A DNA stretch of 64,000 nt from the NCBI GenBank assembly GCA_905178155.1, contig CAJINV010000005.1:6980356-7044355 (forward strand), written 5' to 3'. The position numbers and the translations under genes were made by a program. Numbering within the stretch: the first letter of the stretch is position 1; the number at the start of each line of letters is the position of its first letter. The DNA comes from Amoebophrya sp. A120. Lineage: Eukaryota; Sar; Dinophyceae; Syndiniales; Amoebophryaceae. Shown here in pieces: positions 43,658 through 55,276 of this stretch. The notes under the pieces were generated by a model. The model was not told where the DNA came from, ran no database searches, and saw nothing but the letters and a program-made list of their open reading frames with translations.

Positions 43658-45317
43658 ATGACGGTGCTCTCGAAGATGATGTCCTCGTCGACGACGAACA
43701 ACCCAAAGCTGCAGCGCCGGACCACAGCGAGTTCCGGTCGTGCCGTTGCACTGGCAACACAACTTCTCCTCGCGTCGTCCTCCAGTACAACTTCGTTCGC
43801 CACCGCCGCGAAAGTCGGGAAGAACACGAACAAGAGTCTTCTCCTGTCAACAAACACCAAGAGCAACCTCCGTGGAGGTGGTGGTGCAGCTACTAGTGCA
43901 AGCGCCAGCACTCGTCCTGATGTCGCTCCGCTATTGCAGAAGAAAATCAAGACAGCCACCGCGGTCGTGGACGACGAGATGTTGAAAGATGCTGAGAAGT
44001 CCGCCGAAGCTGCAACTGCTTTTGCGGAAATCGCTCAGGAGAAGAAGCGCATGACAACTCTTGATGCGGACGATGATGATGGTGATGATGATGACGGTGA
44101 TGGTTCTGGATCTGATGATGACGATGGCAACGACGATGATGATGGTGATTATGATGATGGTATGGATTGTAAAAAGGTCTGGGTCTGGATGGTTGGAACT
44201 TGTAATGCTAACTTTCCATACCCAGAAAATCTGTATTGCATAACCGACAAAAGTCGCAGCCTCCTTTGTCATGCAAAAACGCAGTTTCTCATGCGGATTG
44301 CCTATGAGAAAGCGTTTTGGAAAGTTGTCATGCCGGACTGCATTCGGAAGTGTTTGCATCATGCACATTTTAGCATCACAAGTTTCCAGACCCAGACACT
44401 TTTGCATTTGATAGATGACGGTGAAGATGACGAGGAGTACCCTAGCAACGATGATGACGGTATCCTCAGTAAAAACGTACCCACACCATAGTTGTCATGC
44501 AAATCTGCATGCTTAAAATGTTTCTCATGCGGAGCCCCATGAGAAGCATTTTCTAATGGTGTTTTGAAATTTGTCATGCTCCAATTAGCATGAGAGACTA
44601 GATCTGTAGTGCTGCTGAACTAGCTCAAACAGCACTACACTACGCGTCCAGATTTGTCATGCGAAACAGCCAAAGCTTGTGGATTTGTCTAGCCGATTCC
44701 CCATCTTGACTATGGGGTGGGTACGTTTTTACATAGGATAGACGGTACCGAGTACGGTGGTGGCGGGGGTAGTTCATCCTCGACCCAGCCGTCGCTTCAC
44801 GAAGGGGTAGAAGCCGCCAAGGACTACATGGATTCCGAACTGGACAAGATGAAGAAAAACGTCGGCAACGCGTTGGACCAAACTGTGGACACCCTTGCGC
44901 AGCAAGCTATGGCATTCTCAAACGTTACATTCTCGACTTTAACATGAATTTGCAATGCAAGAATGGTAAAAGTCAAAGGGCGTACATTGGGCCTCTAGTA
45001 TTAATTACAAATTCGGCACATGTTATTTCAATGCTGTTTAGACCTTCAAAAATTTGTCATGCGCAGCAGCTTCATCGTGTGGATGTTGATGCTAATTTCG
45101 CATGACAAATCATGCACCAGGTGAGAGCGTAACGTCTGGGAATGCCATACAAGCTACCCAGGCCCAGGAGATTCAGAAGGAGGAAACCCATCGTGCGCAA
45201 GAGCAGGCCGAAAAACGGATCGATGCCGCTATCGGGGAACAAGTGCGTCAGGGCGGTGGGCAGGAGGTTCAAATGGTGGCGGAGAAGCCGATTGAGGCAC
45301 CCTTGATGGGCCGCTAA
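43658..45317 (+). CDS. Acidic Asp-run predicted secreted protein
   Basis: Exons 43658-44160, 44419-44460, 44746-44907 and 45155-45317 give 289 residues. A basic tip and hydrophobic run (about residues 28-51, AVALATQLLLASSS) form a signal peptide. Then come GKNTNKSLLL and the SNLRGGGG motif, a helical Ala/Glu region, and a run of more than 40 mostly Asp/Gly residues encoded by GAT/GAC repeats, which could bind calcium (inference). After a Gly/Ser linker there is a long amphipathic helix (YMDSELDKMKKNVGNALDQ, then KEETHRAQEQAEKRIDAAIG). The end is VRQGGGQEVQM and IEAPLMGR, which is shared with the next gene. All three introns are introner elements. Confidence 0.88.
44161..44413 (+). mobile_element. 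Introner element, family C
   Basis: Starts TATGGATTGTAAAAAGGTCT and ends CACTTTTGCATTTGATA. Flanks GATGG/GATGA (4 of 5). Confidence 0.88.
44461..44740 (+). mobile_element. Introner element, family E
   Basis: Starts TATCCTCAGTAAAAACGTAC and ends GTACGTTTTTACATAGGATA. Flanked by exact GACGG. Confidence 0.92.
44908..45149 (+). mobile_element. Introner element, family F
   Basis: Starts TATGGCATTCTCAAACGTTA and ends AACGTCTGGGAATGCCATA. Flanked by exact CAAGC. Confidence 0.92.
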
Positions 45318-46602
45318 ACGGAGGACCATAAAAGCTAGCGGCACCACTGCACCGATATTTGATGCTTCTTCGCAACTGAAACTTTTTCAGAATAACGCTA
45401 AGATCACCCGTAGCACTTGTTTCCGATTTTGAATTTCGTTTTCGATTTTGAAGTTCCTTTTTCTTTCTTGTTCATCCTTATCCATCACTACAACGTAGCA
45501 CAACATCTACGTATGACTCTTTTAGCTTTACCATCATTGCTCGAAGATCCCTCAAATATTCGCATGCTTCATCTTCCAATTTCAATCCATAAAGCCACAC
45601 AGGTGCTAGAGCTCGGCTTTCATTCGTTCCCCGATTTATGCTTTTGCTTGTGAAAGTTAAATTACTTCAAGGTTGTCCGCCCAAAGAAGAACCGCGTAGC
45701 CCAACCTGCATTTCACTCACAAATAAATGCAGGACGACAGCAAATTCATTCCCTATCCCTTCAAGACCGGCGCACATAAAATTTTTGGCAGCCCTCCTGT
45801 CTATAATCTTCATTCCCCTCATATCTATCATATCATGCCCCTAATTGCAACTACTACCAGGACGAGGACGACCCTGGGTAAAAATACTTCCGCACTTCTC
45901 AATGAAGTAAGACGAGCTACTAGCCTTTCGGAAAGTAGAACATAGTAGCGGCAAGTTGTTGTGCCCATAGACGAAGATCGCAAGAACCTTTATAAACCCC
46001 GTAGCCCGGGACGAGTACAACCACCCACACAACATGATTTCCCAACGGCACCCTAGATGAAACTTAGTGTATATATTTTCCTGCACTGTTCTTGGGTTTC
46101 AACCGCGCCGCCGTTGTGCAGCTGTCGACTCTTTGACTCGTCCTCGTGACCTCTATTCTTGAATTTGTCGTAACTGGTTTTTCGTTCTTTGGCAGCAATT
46201 TTGATTTTTCGTTCCAGCGTTACGTATTGTAAGTAGTTCAGCGTCCTCCAGGTAGACCTTTCGTACACCTCTGTCGTCGTGAACTTGATATATCCACGTA
46301 GAATTGGTATACAAGAACTTCTTGCGGCTGTACCGACAGAGCCTTGATCTTTTGATTTTGATTTTGTCCAAAATAAATGTTGCAGGAAAGAAGACTCAAC
46401 TACTTCTGCTGCCAGGTTCACACCATTTGCTGTTTTTCACACCTTTGCTGTTTTCGTCAAGACCCACTTTTCTAAGGTTGATCCACCTCTTCTCAATTTA
46501 CTTACAACAACCTCCCCAGCCGCTACTTGTGGTTCGGAAACAACTCAGCCTCGAACGAAATAGATCATCTGCGCTCGGAAGTAGAAAATCAGAAGCCAAA
46601 TC
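45318..46602. other. Intergenic, copy 1 of a duplicated downstream block
   Basis: About 45388-46090 matches 47812-48440 (for example AAAGAAGAACCGCGTAGCCC in copy 1). Short open frames here are not kept between the copies, so I treat the block as non-coding. Confidence 0.55.
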
Positions 46603-47695
46603 ATGCCGAAAAAGACTACTAACTTGCTCGCCGGCGCGCAGGTCGTGGCCGCTTTGAAGCAGGCCGGTGAAGATGTCGAGGGCCGCCAGAACGTGGCGGA
46701 GAAGTCGCTCGCGAAGGGGGGGGGGGGGCGATTGGCGTCGTCCATTCCCCGCGCACTTCCAAGGTGATGGAGGACCGTGCAGGTACAGACTAGCTTTTGA
46801 TAGAGAGCGCCGCTCTTTTGCAATACAAGACTAAGCACACGCTCAAGTAGCCAAAATCTTCCACGGATAAGATAGAAACGCCGTCGCTCTTCGTCGTTTT
46901 CATTTTCTGCATGCAGAATTCTTTTTTCTCATCATCCTAAGGTAAATCGACGGTAAGCGTGAGGAATCAACTACAATACTTTAATGGCCTTGGGGAACAC
47001 GTCGTCTCGACCGGATTCCTGCAAGTCTTGGAGGATGCGAAGAGGAAGACGACGCCTCGTGTGGGGATGACCAAGAAGCCCTGCCCTCATGACAAATGGG
47101 CCGACGATCGCAAGCCGGAAGACGCTTGTGAATGTGACGGCGTGAATTATTTTGTCAGGTGGGCCGATTTTCATACGTATTACAAGTGCTATGAATCTTG
47201 TTCCGCTCTCGGTGAAGGAAGGAAGGAGGACTAAGATGGAGACGCCACCTGGCCAGGCTGGGAGCCACGGTGCTATCCGCTTGGAATGGACGACCATAGC
47301 ATTCTTGGGGATTCGAAGATGAAATGCAACATGGACAAAGACAACACAAACTGCGTCGATAGCAGTGACCGCGGAGAGGTGGAGGGCGGTCTGAAGACTG
47401 CGGAAAACATTAGTATGTGAAAGTCGCGGGCCTACGCTTCGTCAGCTTATCTGGCTAGAAAAAGTAAAATAAAGCGAACCCTTTGACTATTTTAACATAA
47501 AGCACGACTTCCAGCACCTATACGTGTACGTTGATTAATTTTTCCATTCAAAAACCACCCAAAAATCAAACTTTTTTTATCTGCAAAAAATATGAACAAC
47601 AGCTCCACAAATTTTCAGACGTGCGTCAGGGCGGTGGGCAGGAGGTTCAAATGGTCACGGAGAGACCGATTGAGGCACCCTTGATGGGCCACTAA
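46603..47695 (+). pseudogene. Cys-rich protein gene with two lesions; C terminus shared with 43.7 kb gene
   Basis: Exons 46603-46782, 46942-47412 and 47619-47695, with GT-AG introns at 46783-46941 and 47413-47618. The reading MPKKTTNLLAGAQVVAALKQ is open until a run of 13 G (about 46716-46728), after which the frame only connects to exon 2 if one G is added (or two removed). Exon 2 has a Cys-rich region (KKPCPHDKW, ACECDGVNYFVRW, YYKCYESC) and an in-frame TAA at 47232-47234, beyond which the same frame stays open with more Cys (EPRCYPLG, MKCNMDKDNTNC). Exon 3 gives VRQGGGQEVQM and IEAPLMGH, nearly the C terminus of the 43.7 kb gene. The lesions suggest a pseudogene; sequencing error at the G run plus stop readthrough is an alternative. 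Confidence 0.55.
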
Positions 47696-49023
47696 ACGGA
47701 CCATGTGACTCTTCCTGTTGCTTCCCCCCAGTTGTTTAAGTACAATAAAAAGTATGTGAAAATAAACATATACCACTTCTATTCAGAACTACGTAGACTA
47801 AATGCAACGCTAAGATCATCAATACCCGCAGCACGTTTATCGTGATTTTGAATTTCGATTTTTGAGTTACTTTTTCTTTCTTGTTCATCCATCACTACAA
47901 CGTAGCACAACTTCTATGTTGACTCTTTTACCATCAGCACTTGATTCCTGCAATATTATCATGCTTCATCCAATTTCAATCCATAAAGCCACACAGTAGC
48001 TAGAGCTCTGCTTTCATTTATTTCCGATTTATAGACATTTTTGTTTGTTAAACTAGTTGAAAGTTGTATGTCAAGAGAAGAACCGCGTAGCCCAACCTGC
48101 ATTTCCCCAACACATAAATGCAGGAGGAGGACAGTAAACTTATTCCCTTCAATGCCCCCGCACATAAAAGCGGCAGCCCTCCTGTTTGAGTCTATCATCC
48201 CCGCCCTCATATCATTCCCCGAATTGCAACTGCTACCAAGACGTCAACTCCCCGTAAAAGTACTTCCGCACCACTTCTCGCATATCCTGCCGGAAAGTAG
48301 AAAAGTTGTTGTGCCCATCTTGGAAAAAGATCGCAACCCTCGTAATCCCTGTAACCCGGGACGAGTACAACCACACACACAACATGATTTCCCACCCGAG
48401 ATGAAACTTCGCGCATTCATTTTTCCGCAATGTTGCGTCTCACCCGGGCCGTGCAAGAAGAAGAACTGTCGACGATGCGTCTGCAATGTTGCTTCCTCGT
48501 TCGCTTTCTTCATGTTGAACTTGTCGTATTTGATTCATTTTTCGTCCTTATTTCGCTTCGCAATAATTTTTCGTACCGGCGTTTTTATTTCTACCTGCTC
48601 ATCGTCCAGTTCGTTCTTGTAGACCTTTCTTCGTACTTCTTTGTCGTTGTAGTCGTGAACTTCATACGAAGATTATAAATTGCTGCACGACCGGAACGGG
48701 AAGGGCACATAACCTGTTGGCAGCGAACCACTACACCCACGTGGTAACCACGTTCTTCAAAAAACGATATACACAGAGCCGTGCTTTTCCTTCAACCAAC
48801 TTTCATGAAGTACTTCGTTTGAGTCTTTGTTATTGTCATTTCTTGAGCAGGAAGACGAACTCCAACTCGTCCTCACGTTTTGGAAAAAATACGACCTCCC
48901 GAGCTCGTCCCATTTTTGCAACTAATTGTTGTCAAAAATATCACCGCGTTGACCTGCTCGACGAGGACCTGTACCTCAGTAACAGAAAACCAAGCCACCT
49001 CTTTCGCGGAAATAAGCAGCAAA
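47696..49023. other. Intergenic, copy 2 of the duplicated block
   Basis: 47812-48440 duplicates 45388-46090. An open frame of 193 codons at 48041-48622 is not preserved in the other copy and is not supported as a gene. Confidence 0.5.
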
Positions 49024-50326
49024 ATGTCCTTTTCAAAACTACTTTGCAAACTCTTTGCAACCTCCATTGTTTTTGATCAGGTTTTAGTACAACTCGCAGC
49101 TTCAGCTTCTGCGGCTTCCCGGTTCAGGACGAGAAGAACGGAGAAACATCAAAGTAGTCTTCAAACAGCGCCGCGGCAAACTAAGAGCTCGGAAAACGAG
49201 AACCTGGTGCAACAGATTCGAAGCACCAAGGAGAAAGTTTTCCAGTTGCAAGTTCTTGTAAGGAACCAGGATGACAAAGCGAAATCACGGCTAGAAGAAT
49301 TGCTGAAAATAAATACCGTGGGCGAAAATTCAGAGCGTACCGAGGACGCTTCTTCTACTTCTTCACGTAGTAGTTCTACTTTATCATCATCCCAGGCCGC
49401 GACCTTTTCCTTTCTCGAACGGGAAATCAAGAAGGGATCGCGGGAAATCGCCTCGGCGATAGAGCAGGAGAAGAACAAAATCATTTCAAAACTGGATGCA
49501 GGGGAAGAACTTCTCGAGAACCAGATGAAGAACTTCCAAGCCCTTCTGCAGAAAAATTTCGCGCGGGAGGAGGAAAACTGGCACTGGTTTTGGCTCGGGG
49601 GAACGAATGAGTATAGAAGGAGAAACGGTGATCATCCGACATGATCATGGACTAAAGAAAAATCGCAGCATACCCTCGCGGAAAGGGTATTTTTTTTTAC
49701 GGACCGCAGAAATGACACAGCTTTTCCCAGGGTGTGGCAGTGTTCATTGGGCATATTATGCGAACAGTGTTGAAGCTGAGAAAGGCCGACAAAGGACGGG
49801 CGCTTTTGGGGCCGCAGGTGTTTAGTTTTCATTGTCCGAGGCACAGAGCTGGGCTCGCACCACGCGGGGGATGACAATCCAAACGAACCTGCTCAACGCC
49901 ATGGCCCCGACCCTCTTCAAGCGCCGCGCTCCGGCCGAGGTAAGAGCGCTCGACGACCAAAACGCGCGGGCGCTCGTGGCCAGGTGGGAAGAGTGGTAGG
50001 CTTCATGCGTCCAGCAACAATGAAAACGAAGCACCTGCGGCCCCCAAAGCGCCCGGCCATTGTCGGCCCTTCCCATCTTCGCATAATATGCGCAGTGAGC
50101 ACTGCCACACCCTGCGAAAAGCTGCGCCATTTCTTCGGTCCGTAAAAAAAAACCCGTTCCGCGAGGGTGTGCTGCGATTTTTCTTTGGTAGATGATCACT
50201 GTCGGCGATCACCATTTCTCCTTCTATAATGAGGATGGAACGGAGGAAAAGGGGGTAAACGAGAAAATGGACGAGATTCTCGGGCATTGGAAGTACTACA
50301 ACGACTTTCCGGTGGAGGGCGGTTGA
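49024..50326 (+). CDS. NWxWFWxGG-family predicted secreted coiled-coil protein
   Basis: Exons 49024-49611 and 50234-50326 give 226 residues. ATG 49024 opens a hydrophobic leader (LLCKLFATSIVFDQVLVQLA) with Ala/Ser-rich cleavage region near residue 30, followed by basic RFRTRRTEK. The middle is a long charged helix (KEKVFQLQVLVRNQDDKAKS, REIASAIEQEKNKII) likely to form a coiled coil. Then comes ENWHWFWLGG and a helical tail (VNEKMDEILGHWKYYNDFP). The same motif and tail occur at 51.1, 52.1 and 55.3 kb. The only intron is a 617-base introner element placed three codons after the motif. I know no family with this motif. Likely secreted; function unknown. Confidence 0.87.
49612..50228 (+). mobile_element. 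Introner element, family I, with open frame in its loop
   Basis: Starts TATAGAAGGAGAAACGGTGA and ends CACCATTTCTCCTTCTATA. Flanked by exact ATGAG. The arms are long and imperfect (about 200 bases each). The loop holds an open frame of 41 codons (49871-49996: MTIQTNLLNAMAPTLFKRR...). The paralog at 51086 has a single ATGAG and no element. Confidence 0.93.
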
Positions 50327-51085
50327 GGCAAAGGCAGCGGAAGGGAATACTGACGAATAGGCAACGGTAGTTGATGTCACCCATCGTGTGGAGCAAGAAT
50401 AAGGTGGAGAACTTTTGAAAAATTCGTGGAAGTCGTGTATTTTCGTCGCATTTTTGCAATAAGCTAGACCACTCAAGAGCATCAAGGTCTTGTGCCCGTA
50501 GTATACTTTTTTGGTGACTACAGCTGCGTGCGTGCGCAGGCGTCAAGCGGAAGTTCGTTTCCGATACGTCTCAAAGACTTCTAGCAGTAGCGGCATATAT
50601 CCTCCAGAGAATATATGTAACAACTTCGTTGCTGTTCTCATTCTCAAATGAATCGCTTCCACCGACTCACAAAAAAAATTGTATTTGCGGAATGCGTTAA
50701 ACGCATTCTGTGCGTGCTTCCAGTCGTGCTGACCAAGTTTTTTCTCATTTTCTGTGTGGTCGTGGTCTTGTTCGTCCTTTTATTTGACCTTCGTCCAGCT
50801 TTTCAGTTTCGTTTACTCGTGATTTCGTTCACTTTTATTTTGGTGCATTCGCTGGCTATGCTGCACGACGTGAAGAGGCAGCACATCATGGTCAGCTTTC
50901 ATCTTGTAGTGGATTCTTTTCCACCTCAGAAGGTGGTCCGATGGAAGCACCATACCCAGTCTGGGTGCAGATGTAGTTGTTCGAGCGAAGTTTCAATAAA
51001 ATGATTGTCTCAGACACCGACCTGGCGAGGGGGTATAGTTGCCTCTTCTGCATGACAAACTGCAAACCGCCCCCAGATTGTCTCA
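50327..51085. other. Intergenic, nothing firm
   Basis: A hydrophobic open frame at 50648-51004 has no relatives here and T-rich composition; not supported. ATTGTCTCAGA occurs twice (about 51006 and 51076). Confidence 0.4.
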
Positions 51086-51220
51086 GAGGAGGACAACTGG
51101 GACTGGTTTTGGCTCGGGGGAACAAATGAGGAGGGAGTGGAGGAGAAGGGGGTAAACGAAAAAATGGACGAGATTCTCGGGCATTGGAAGTACTACAACG
51201 AGTTTCCGGTGGAGAAGTGA
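51086..51220 (+). pseudogene. 3' fragment of an NWxWFWxGG gene, lacking the introner element
   Basis: 45 codons to TGA 51218-51220: DNWDWFWLGGTNEEG then GVNEKMDEILGHWKYYNEFP. It matches the end of the 49.0 kb gene across the site where that gene carries a 617-base element; here the exon is continuous. No matching 5' part lies upstream, so it is a partial duplicate, or the last exon of a gene I cannot complete. Confidence 0.75.
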
Positions 51221-52127
51221 GGAAATAAGTACCCCATTGGGGGGATGGTGGATGGTCGTAGACGTTTGCATTTGAGTTTGAACGTAGTACAGGAAGTCAA
51301 TGGTACAGGAAGTCAATGTATCCCCTGGCTACGAACGGCCGCGATATTGTTTCGATTTTCTAGAGGATTTGATACCAACCAAACTAGCTCTTATTCTGTG
51401 TCGTGGCTTGTTTGTGATTTTTCGCAACTTCAAATTACGAAACAACTCGCGATCATCGTGCTCGATGAAAAAGCGGGCCCATCATCAATTTAGCTAAACG
51501 CGACTGTTCGTAGTTTGCGTTTGACATCAGAAAGATTAAGCACCGAAGCCAGCTGCTCGACCAATAATTTCTATTGCTGTTTTACCAACTACAGCTGAAA
51601 GTAGAAAAAACCGAATTCGGATATTAATCTTCTGCTGCATTATTTGCATTCGTTGATCTTTCGCTTGCGTTTTCGTCCTCTTTCTGCAGTCGTCCAGCTT
51701 TTTGTGCTTTCGAGGTTCTTTCGTACACAGTCTGAGTCTGGTGTCATCCAGGACTCTAATTTCGTTTTCCGGAAAAGTTTCGTGCGAGGCGCGCTCTTTT
51801 TCGTCCTCTTAGTTACATGATGAAGCGCTTTTACGTCGCCTATTGCTAGTTTTTCTCTCCGACGTACTACTACGCCAACTGCTATAAATATACAGTGCAT
51901 GATATACTTATACACTTGACATTTAGCATTCACTTGCAAGAAGTGGTCGTAGCACCTAGCATCATTCAGATTTACGCACAGGACGCGACCACCCCGCTGT
52001 AGCTAAATCTCAGCAACCAGGAGGGGAACGGCTTTTTACCTGTTGCACCTGCTTCCCTACAACTCGCCAACTACTTACACCTGCTTGACACTCCTCCTCT
52101 ACAGGTAGAACGCTGCCCAATAAAAAC
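51221..52127. other. Intergenic, nothing recognised
   Basis: Contains GGTACAGGAAGTCAATG-type direct repeats near 51289-51316 and short open frames only. Confidence 0.4.
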
Positions 52128-53126
52128 ATGTCCACGCGCACTACAGCATCTGCATCCTCAAAAAGGCGAGCCCCTACGGCGTCCGCTGCGAAGATCACGC
52201 TGTTGACAACTCTCATCACTGATTTCAGTCCCTCTCCGCCCTCACTTGTCTTCGCGATGAAGCAGCACCAGACGCATCGGCGGCTGGCGCTGGACAGCCG
52301 AAACACGATGCGAAGCCTGCGGGCCGCCACGCGCGTCCAGAGGAGGTCTGGGCAGAAAATGTTGTTTGGAGATAACATTAACAAGAAAAAATCGACTCGG
52401 AAGACAACAACAGCTTCCAAAGCCGACGATGAGGATGGAGGTGATGGCGACGATGAGGATGGGTATGATGATGATGGTGATGATGATGACGGTGATGATG
52501 ATGCCGAAGGAAGATCCACCCAACAGACAGTTGGCGGAGAACCGATTCTCGATGGAGAAGCTGGCTCGAGCTTCGGCCCCCCGCCTCCCCCGCCGCGCGG
52601 TGGTCTTACTGAAAATAAATCGGACCCGGTGTTGAAAGCGTTGGGAGAAGTCACTCAGGGATTGGAGGAAAACAATTCCAAAATCGCGGACCTGGAAAAG
52701 GAGCTTACTGACATGACTATCCAATGCAAATACTGTTCATTCTGTTGAGAAATCACTGGATTTGTGATGCGAGAGTTCAAGAACGACGGCTGGGGGATCA
52801 TGATCTGTGGTGCATGTTGTCATGATGGGTAGCAGTCCTACCGAAAAACTTGAGACGCGTTCTTGCCGCGCAAACAAAGCGACGCTCTGTCATGCAAGGC
52901 GCAGTATGACAATGTTGACAAGAAGAAGAACTCGCGCAGCGCTTTCTTCCTGACTGAGCCAAGAACACATTTGCATTGCATAATGAAAGAGGAGGAGCAA
53001 AACAACTGGAACTGGTTTTGGTACGGCGGGACCCACGACGGGAAGGACCATCCTGGGATGGACCACAAGATCGACGAAATGCTGCAGAAGCAGGATGATG
53101 TTTTGAAAAAACTGCCGTCGCAATAA
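52128..53126 (+). CDS. NWxWFWxGG-family acidic predicted secreted protein
   Basis: Exons 52128-52717 and 52988-53126 give 242 residues. A basic Ser/Thr-rich tip and a hydrophobic run (ITLLTTLITDF, about residues 23-33) suggest a signal. MRSLRAATR follows near residue 61. A stretch of about 35 Asp/Gly residues encoded by GAT repeats, a Pro run (PPPPPP) and a helix (LGEVTQGLEENNSKIADLEK) precede NNWNWFWYGG and a helical tail (MDHKIDEMLQKQDDVLKKL). Architecture combines the Asp run of the 43.7 kb gene with the motif of the 49.0 kb gene. The intron is an introner element whose truncated copy lies at 24.2 kb. Confidence 0.85.
52718..52982 (+). mobile_element. Introner element, family J
   Basis: Starts TATCCAATGCAAATACTGTT and ends GAACACATTTGCATTGCATA. 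Flanks ATGAC/ATGAA (4 of 5). A copy lacking the left end is at 24196-24440. Confidence 0.87.
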
Positions 53127-55276
53127 GAGCATTCGACGTTTTACTTGCAGCTGATTGATCATGGTGGCGGCAACTACACGTTGTACTATCCCGGAGATAA
53201 AGTAGAGCTCTAGCATAGCATGAGGTTCGTAACAAGTGCAAATATTCTGGGCACTTAAATGTTTTTTTTCATTCTTTCCCTTCACCTTGTACATACCTGT
53301 TATTTATACTCTCGTTCTCGCTCCACTAGCAGTGGCAGAAGTACGTCTTGCATTATACCGAATTTTGCGTACTACAATCTTCCTCTGGCGACAATCTCCC
53401 GGCTGGCGAAAAGATAGGAAGACCGGCCTTCAAGCGCAGCCCCGCCCCACCCAAGTACAAGTAGAACTCTTTTCCTGCATCATTCCGGTATTCCCCCGCG
53501 ATGAAGGCAGAATAAACCCACCATGTGCATAATTCAAAAATGGTACTACTCCCAGCGGCAAGTTGTACCACCCACAAAAAAAATTTTTCCCCACCCGCGT
53601 GGAAGGAACAAAAACAACGCTAGAACAATTTTCCTCTTCGCTATCCGCCTTCATGATAGGTCGCCATATCCCGGCTTAAGAAACAAAAATGGTTTCGAGT
53701 TCGAGGAACCGTGTGTGCCGAAGATTTCTTCGACCCGGAAAATACTGCATGGCACAAAAGGAAAAACGGAAGCAGCTCTTTATCCTGTTTCATCTTCACG
53801 CAGAGAAGGAAGGCGGTACTGCAGTGAGTTACAGCTTGGACGGCCGTTAGAAATCATCTTGGCGAATTTCTTGCGAATTTATAGGGGAAAGACCCGCAGC
53901 GCGGCCTTGGCATTGGGGTCGGGCTTGGGATTCTGCGTTGCCAACGCATCTATGACGCCCCGCCGCTCGTATTGCGCGTCTTTTTGGTGTCCCGACGAGG
54001 AGGGGCAAAGCCAGCAAAATCTTTCCGCGCCGGGCGCCTTGGTCTGTGCCCGAGTTTTGGGCCCAGTGGCTGCACTAATGTGCCCCACCTAGGAGCACCA
54101 TCGCGCCACACCGGGAACAGAGCTCGCGCGCGATGGACAGGGAGGGCATCCATTGCACCCCCTTCCCCCTGAGTTGTCCTCGAATGCCAAGAGTTTTGCT
54201 CTTGCGACAGGTGAGCACAAATCTGTGCATTTTGGAACACAAGGCCTCGGGACTTGGTCTACAGATTTTGCCTCTGCGAATTTAGAAAAGTGGCCCTCGC
54301 GAATTTCGCGCGAATTTAGAAAAGTGGCCCTCGCGAATTTCGAAAGCCCGACCTGAAATTGCGTTTTTTTCTAAATTCGCGCGAAATTCGCGAGGGCCAC
54401 TTTTCTAAATTCGCAGAGGCAGCTTTTGCAAATTCGCACGGGTCACCTTTGTAAATTCGCAAATCGAGAATACCGCCCTGATTGGGCATGCCTTTAAACG
54501 CTTAGCCCGATGGCATTCTGGTGGTCCAACTTTAGCAAAATTCAAAAGTTACATCTGGAGCCGCATGATATGATGAGAAAGTGGCTGCGACTGTTTTTCC
54601 TGTTTCATCTTCAGGCAGAGAAGGAGGGCGGTAGTACTGCAGTGAGTCGTTTCAAAAGTTTTTACTTCGTCCATCAAGACGTAAAAGAGTCTGCTTCAGA
54701 GTAGTCGTAGTCGTACTACGCGACTGCCCAAAAACACCAAGAAGTCGCTCACTACTACAAAAAAGAACAAGTTGTAGTTCTCGCCGTGGTCCAGAAATCA
54801 TCGACTACTACAGAACTTCTTCGTCTTCTCGTGCATAAGTAATTTCTCGTCAACATCGTGAAAAACCGCTTTGTCGTCCACTGATCGTAAGCGACGACCC
54901 AGGATCGTAGTGTTTCTACTTTCGTGGTACACCAATTGATAATCCTCTAGATGTACTTCTGAGTTTGTCGCAGGAGCACTAGGATAGTATGCAAGTAGTC
55001 GATCTTTCAACACTTTCAGTAGTGCAGTCAGGAACAAATGAAAAAACCACACGCTCCCCTAATAATTGCAATTGGCGTGGTTTTTCTGCATCCTTCTAAG
55101 AAGGATGCAGAAAAATCACGCTTGATTCTTCTTGCGTGCAACTTCTTCCCGGTGTCGAAACCAAAGTAGAGCAGGACATCCCCCACGTTCCCCTCAGTAC
55201 GTACACGTAGGTGTGCAGGAGATCTCCCTTTTCCGTTTTTTACTTTCTATCAAGTCGTCGCTCATAAGTAAATACT
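53127..55276. other. Spacer, source-type copy of the 24-25 kb duplicate, with palindromes
   Basis: 53680-53830 and 54600-55276 match 24447-25223. 53860-54500 is GC-rich with large palindromes. A hairpin CGTGGTTTTTCTGCATCC / GGATGCAGAAAAATCACG lies at about 55076-55122. No supported gene; long open frames here follow the GC-rich repeat. Confidence 0.5.
54281..54412. repeat. Inverted repeat of CGCGAATTT words
   Basis: TTTAGAAAAGTGGCCCTCGC with the next 23 bases is matched by its reverse complement ending GCGAGGGCCACTTTTCTAAA. Arms of about 43 bases around a 45-base loop. The left arm is itself a tandem duplicate. Confidence 0.75.

Noticed and set aside
48041-48622. 193-codon open frame on +
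   Set aside because: It lies in a duplicated spacer; the other copy (45638-46090) does not keep the frame.
50648-51004. 118-codon hydrophobic open frame
   Set aside because: T-rich DNA gives hydrophobic frames by chance; no relative in the window and no fit to the downstream fragment.
53523-54092. 189-codon open frame on +
   Set aside because: It runs through the duplicated spacer and GC-rich repeats with opposing frames of the same length.
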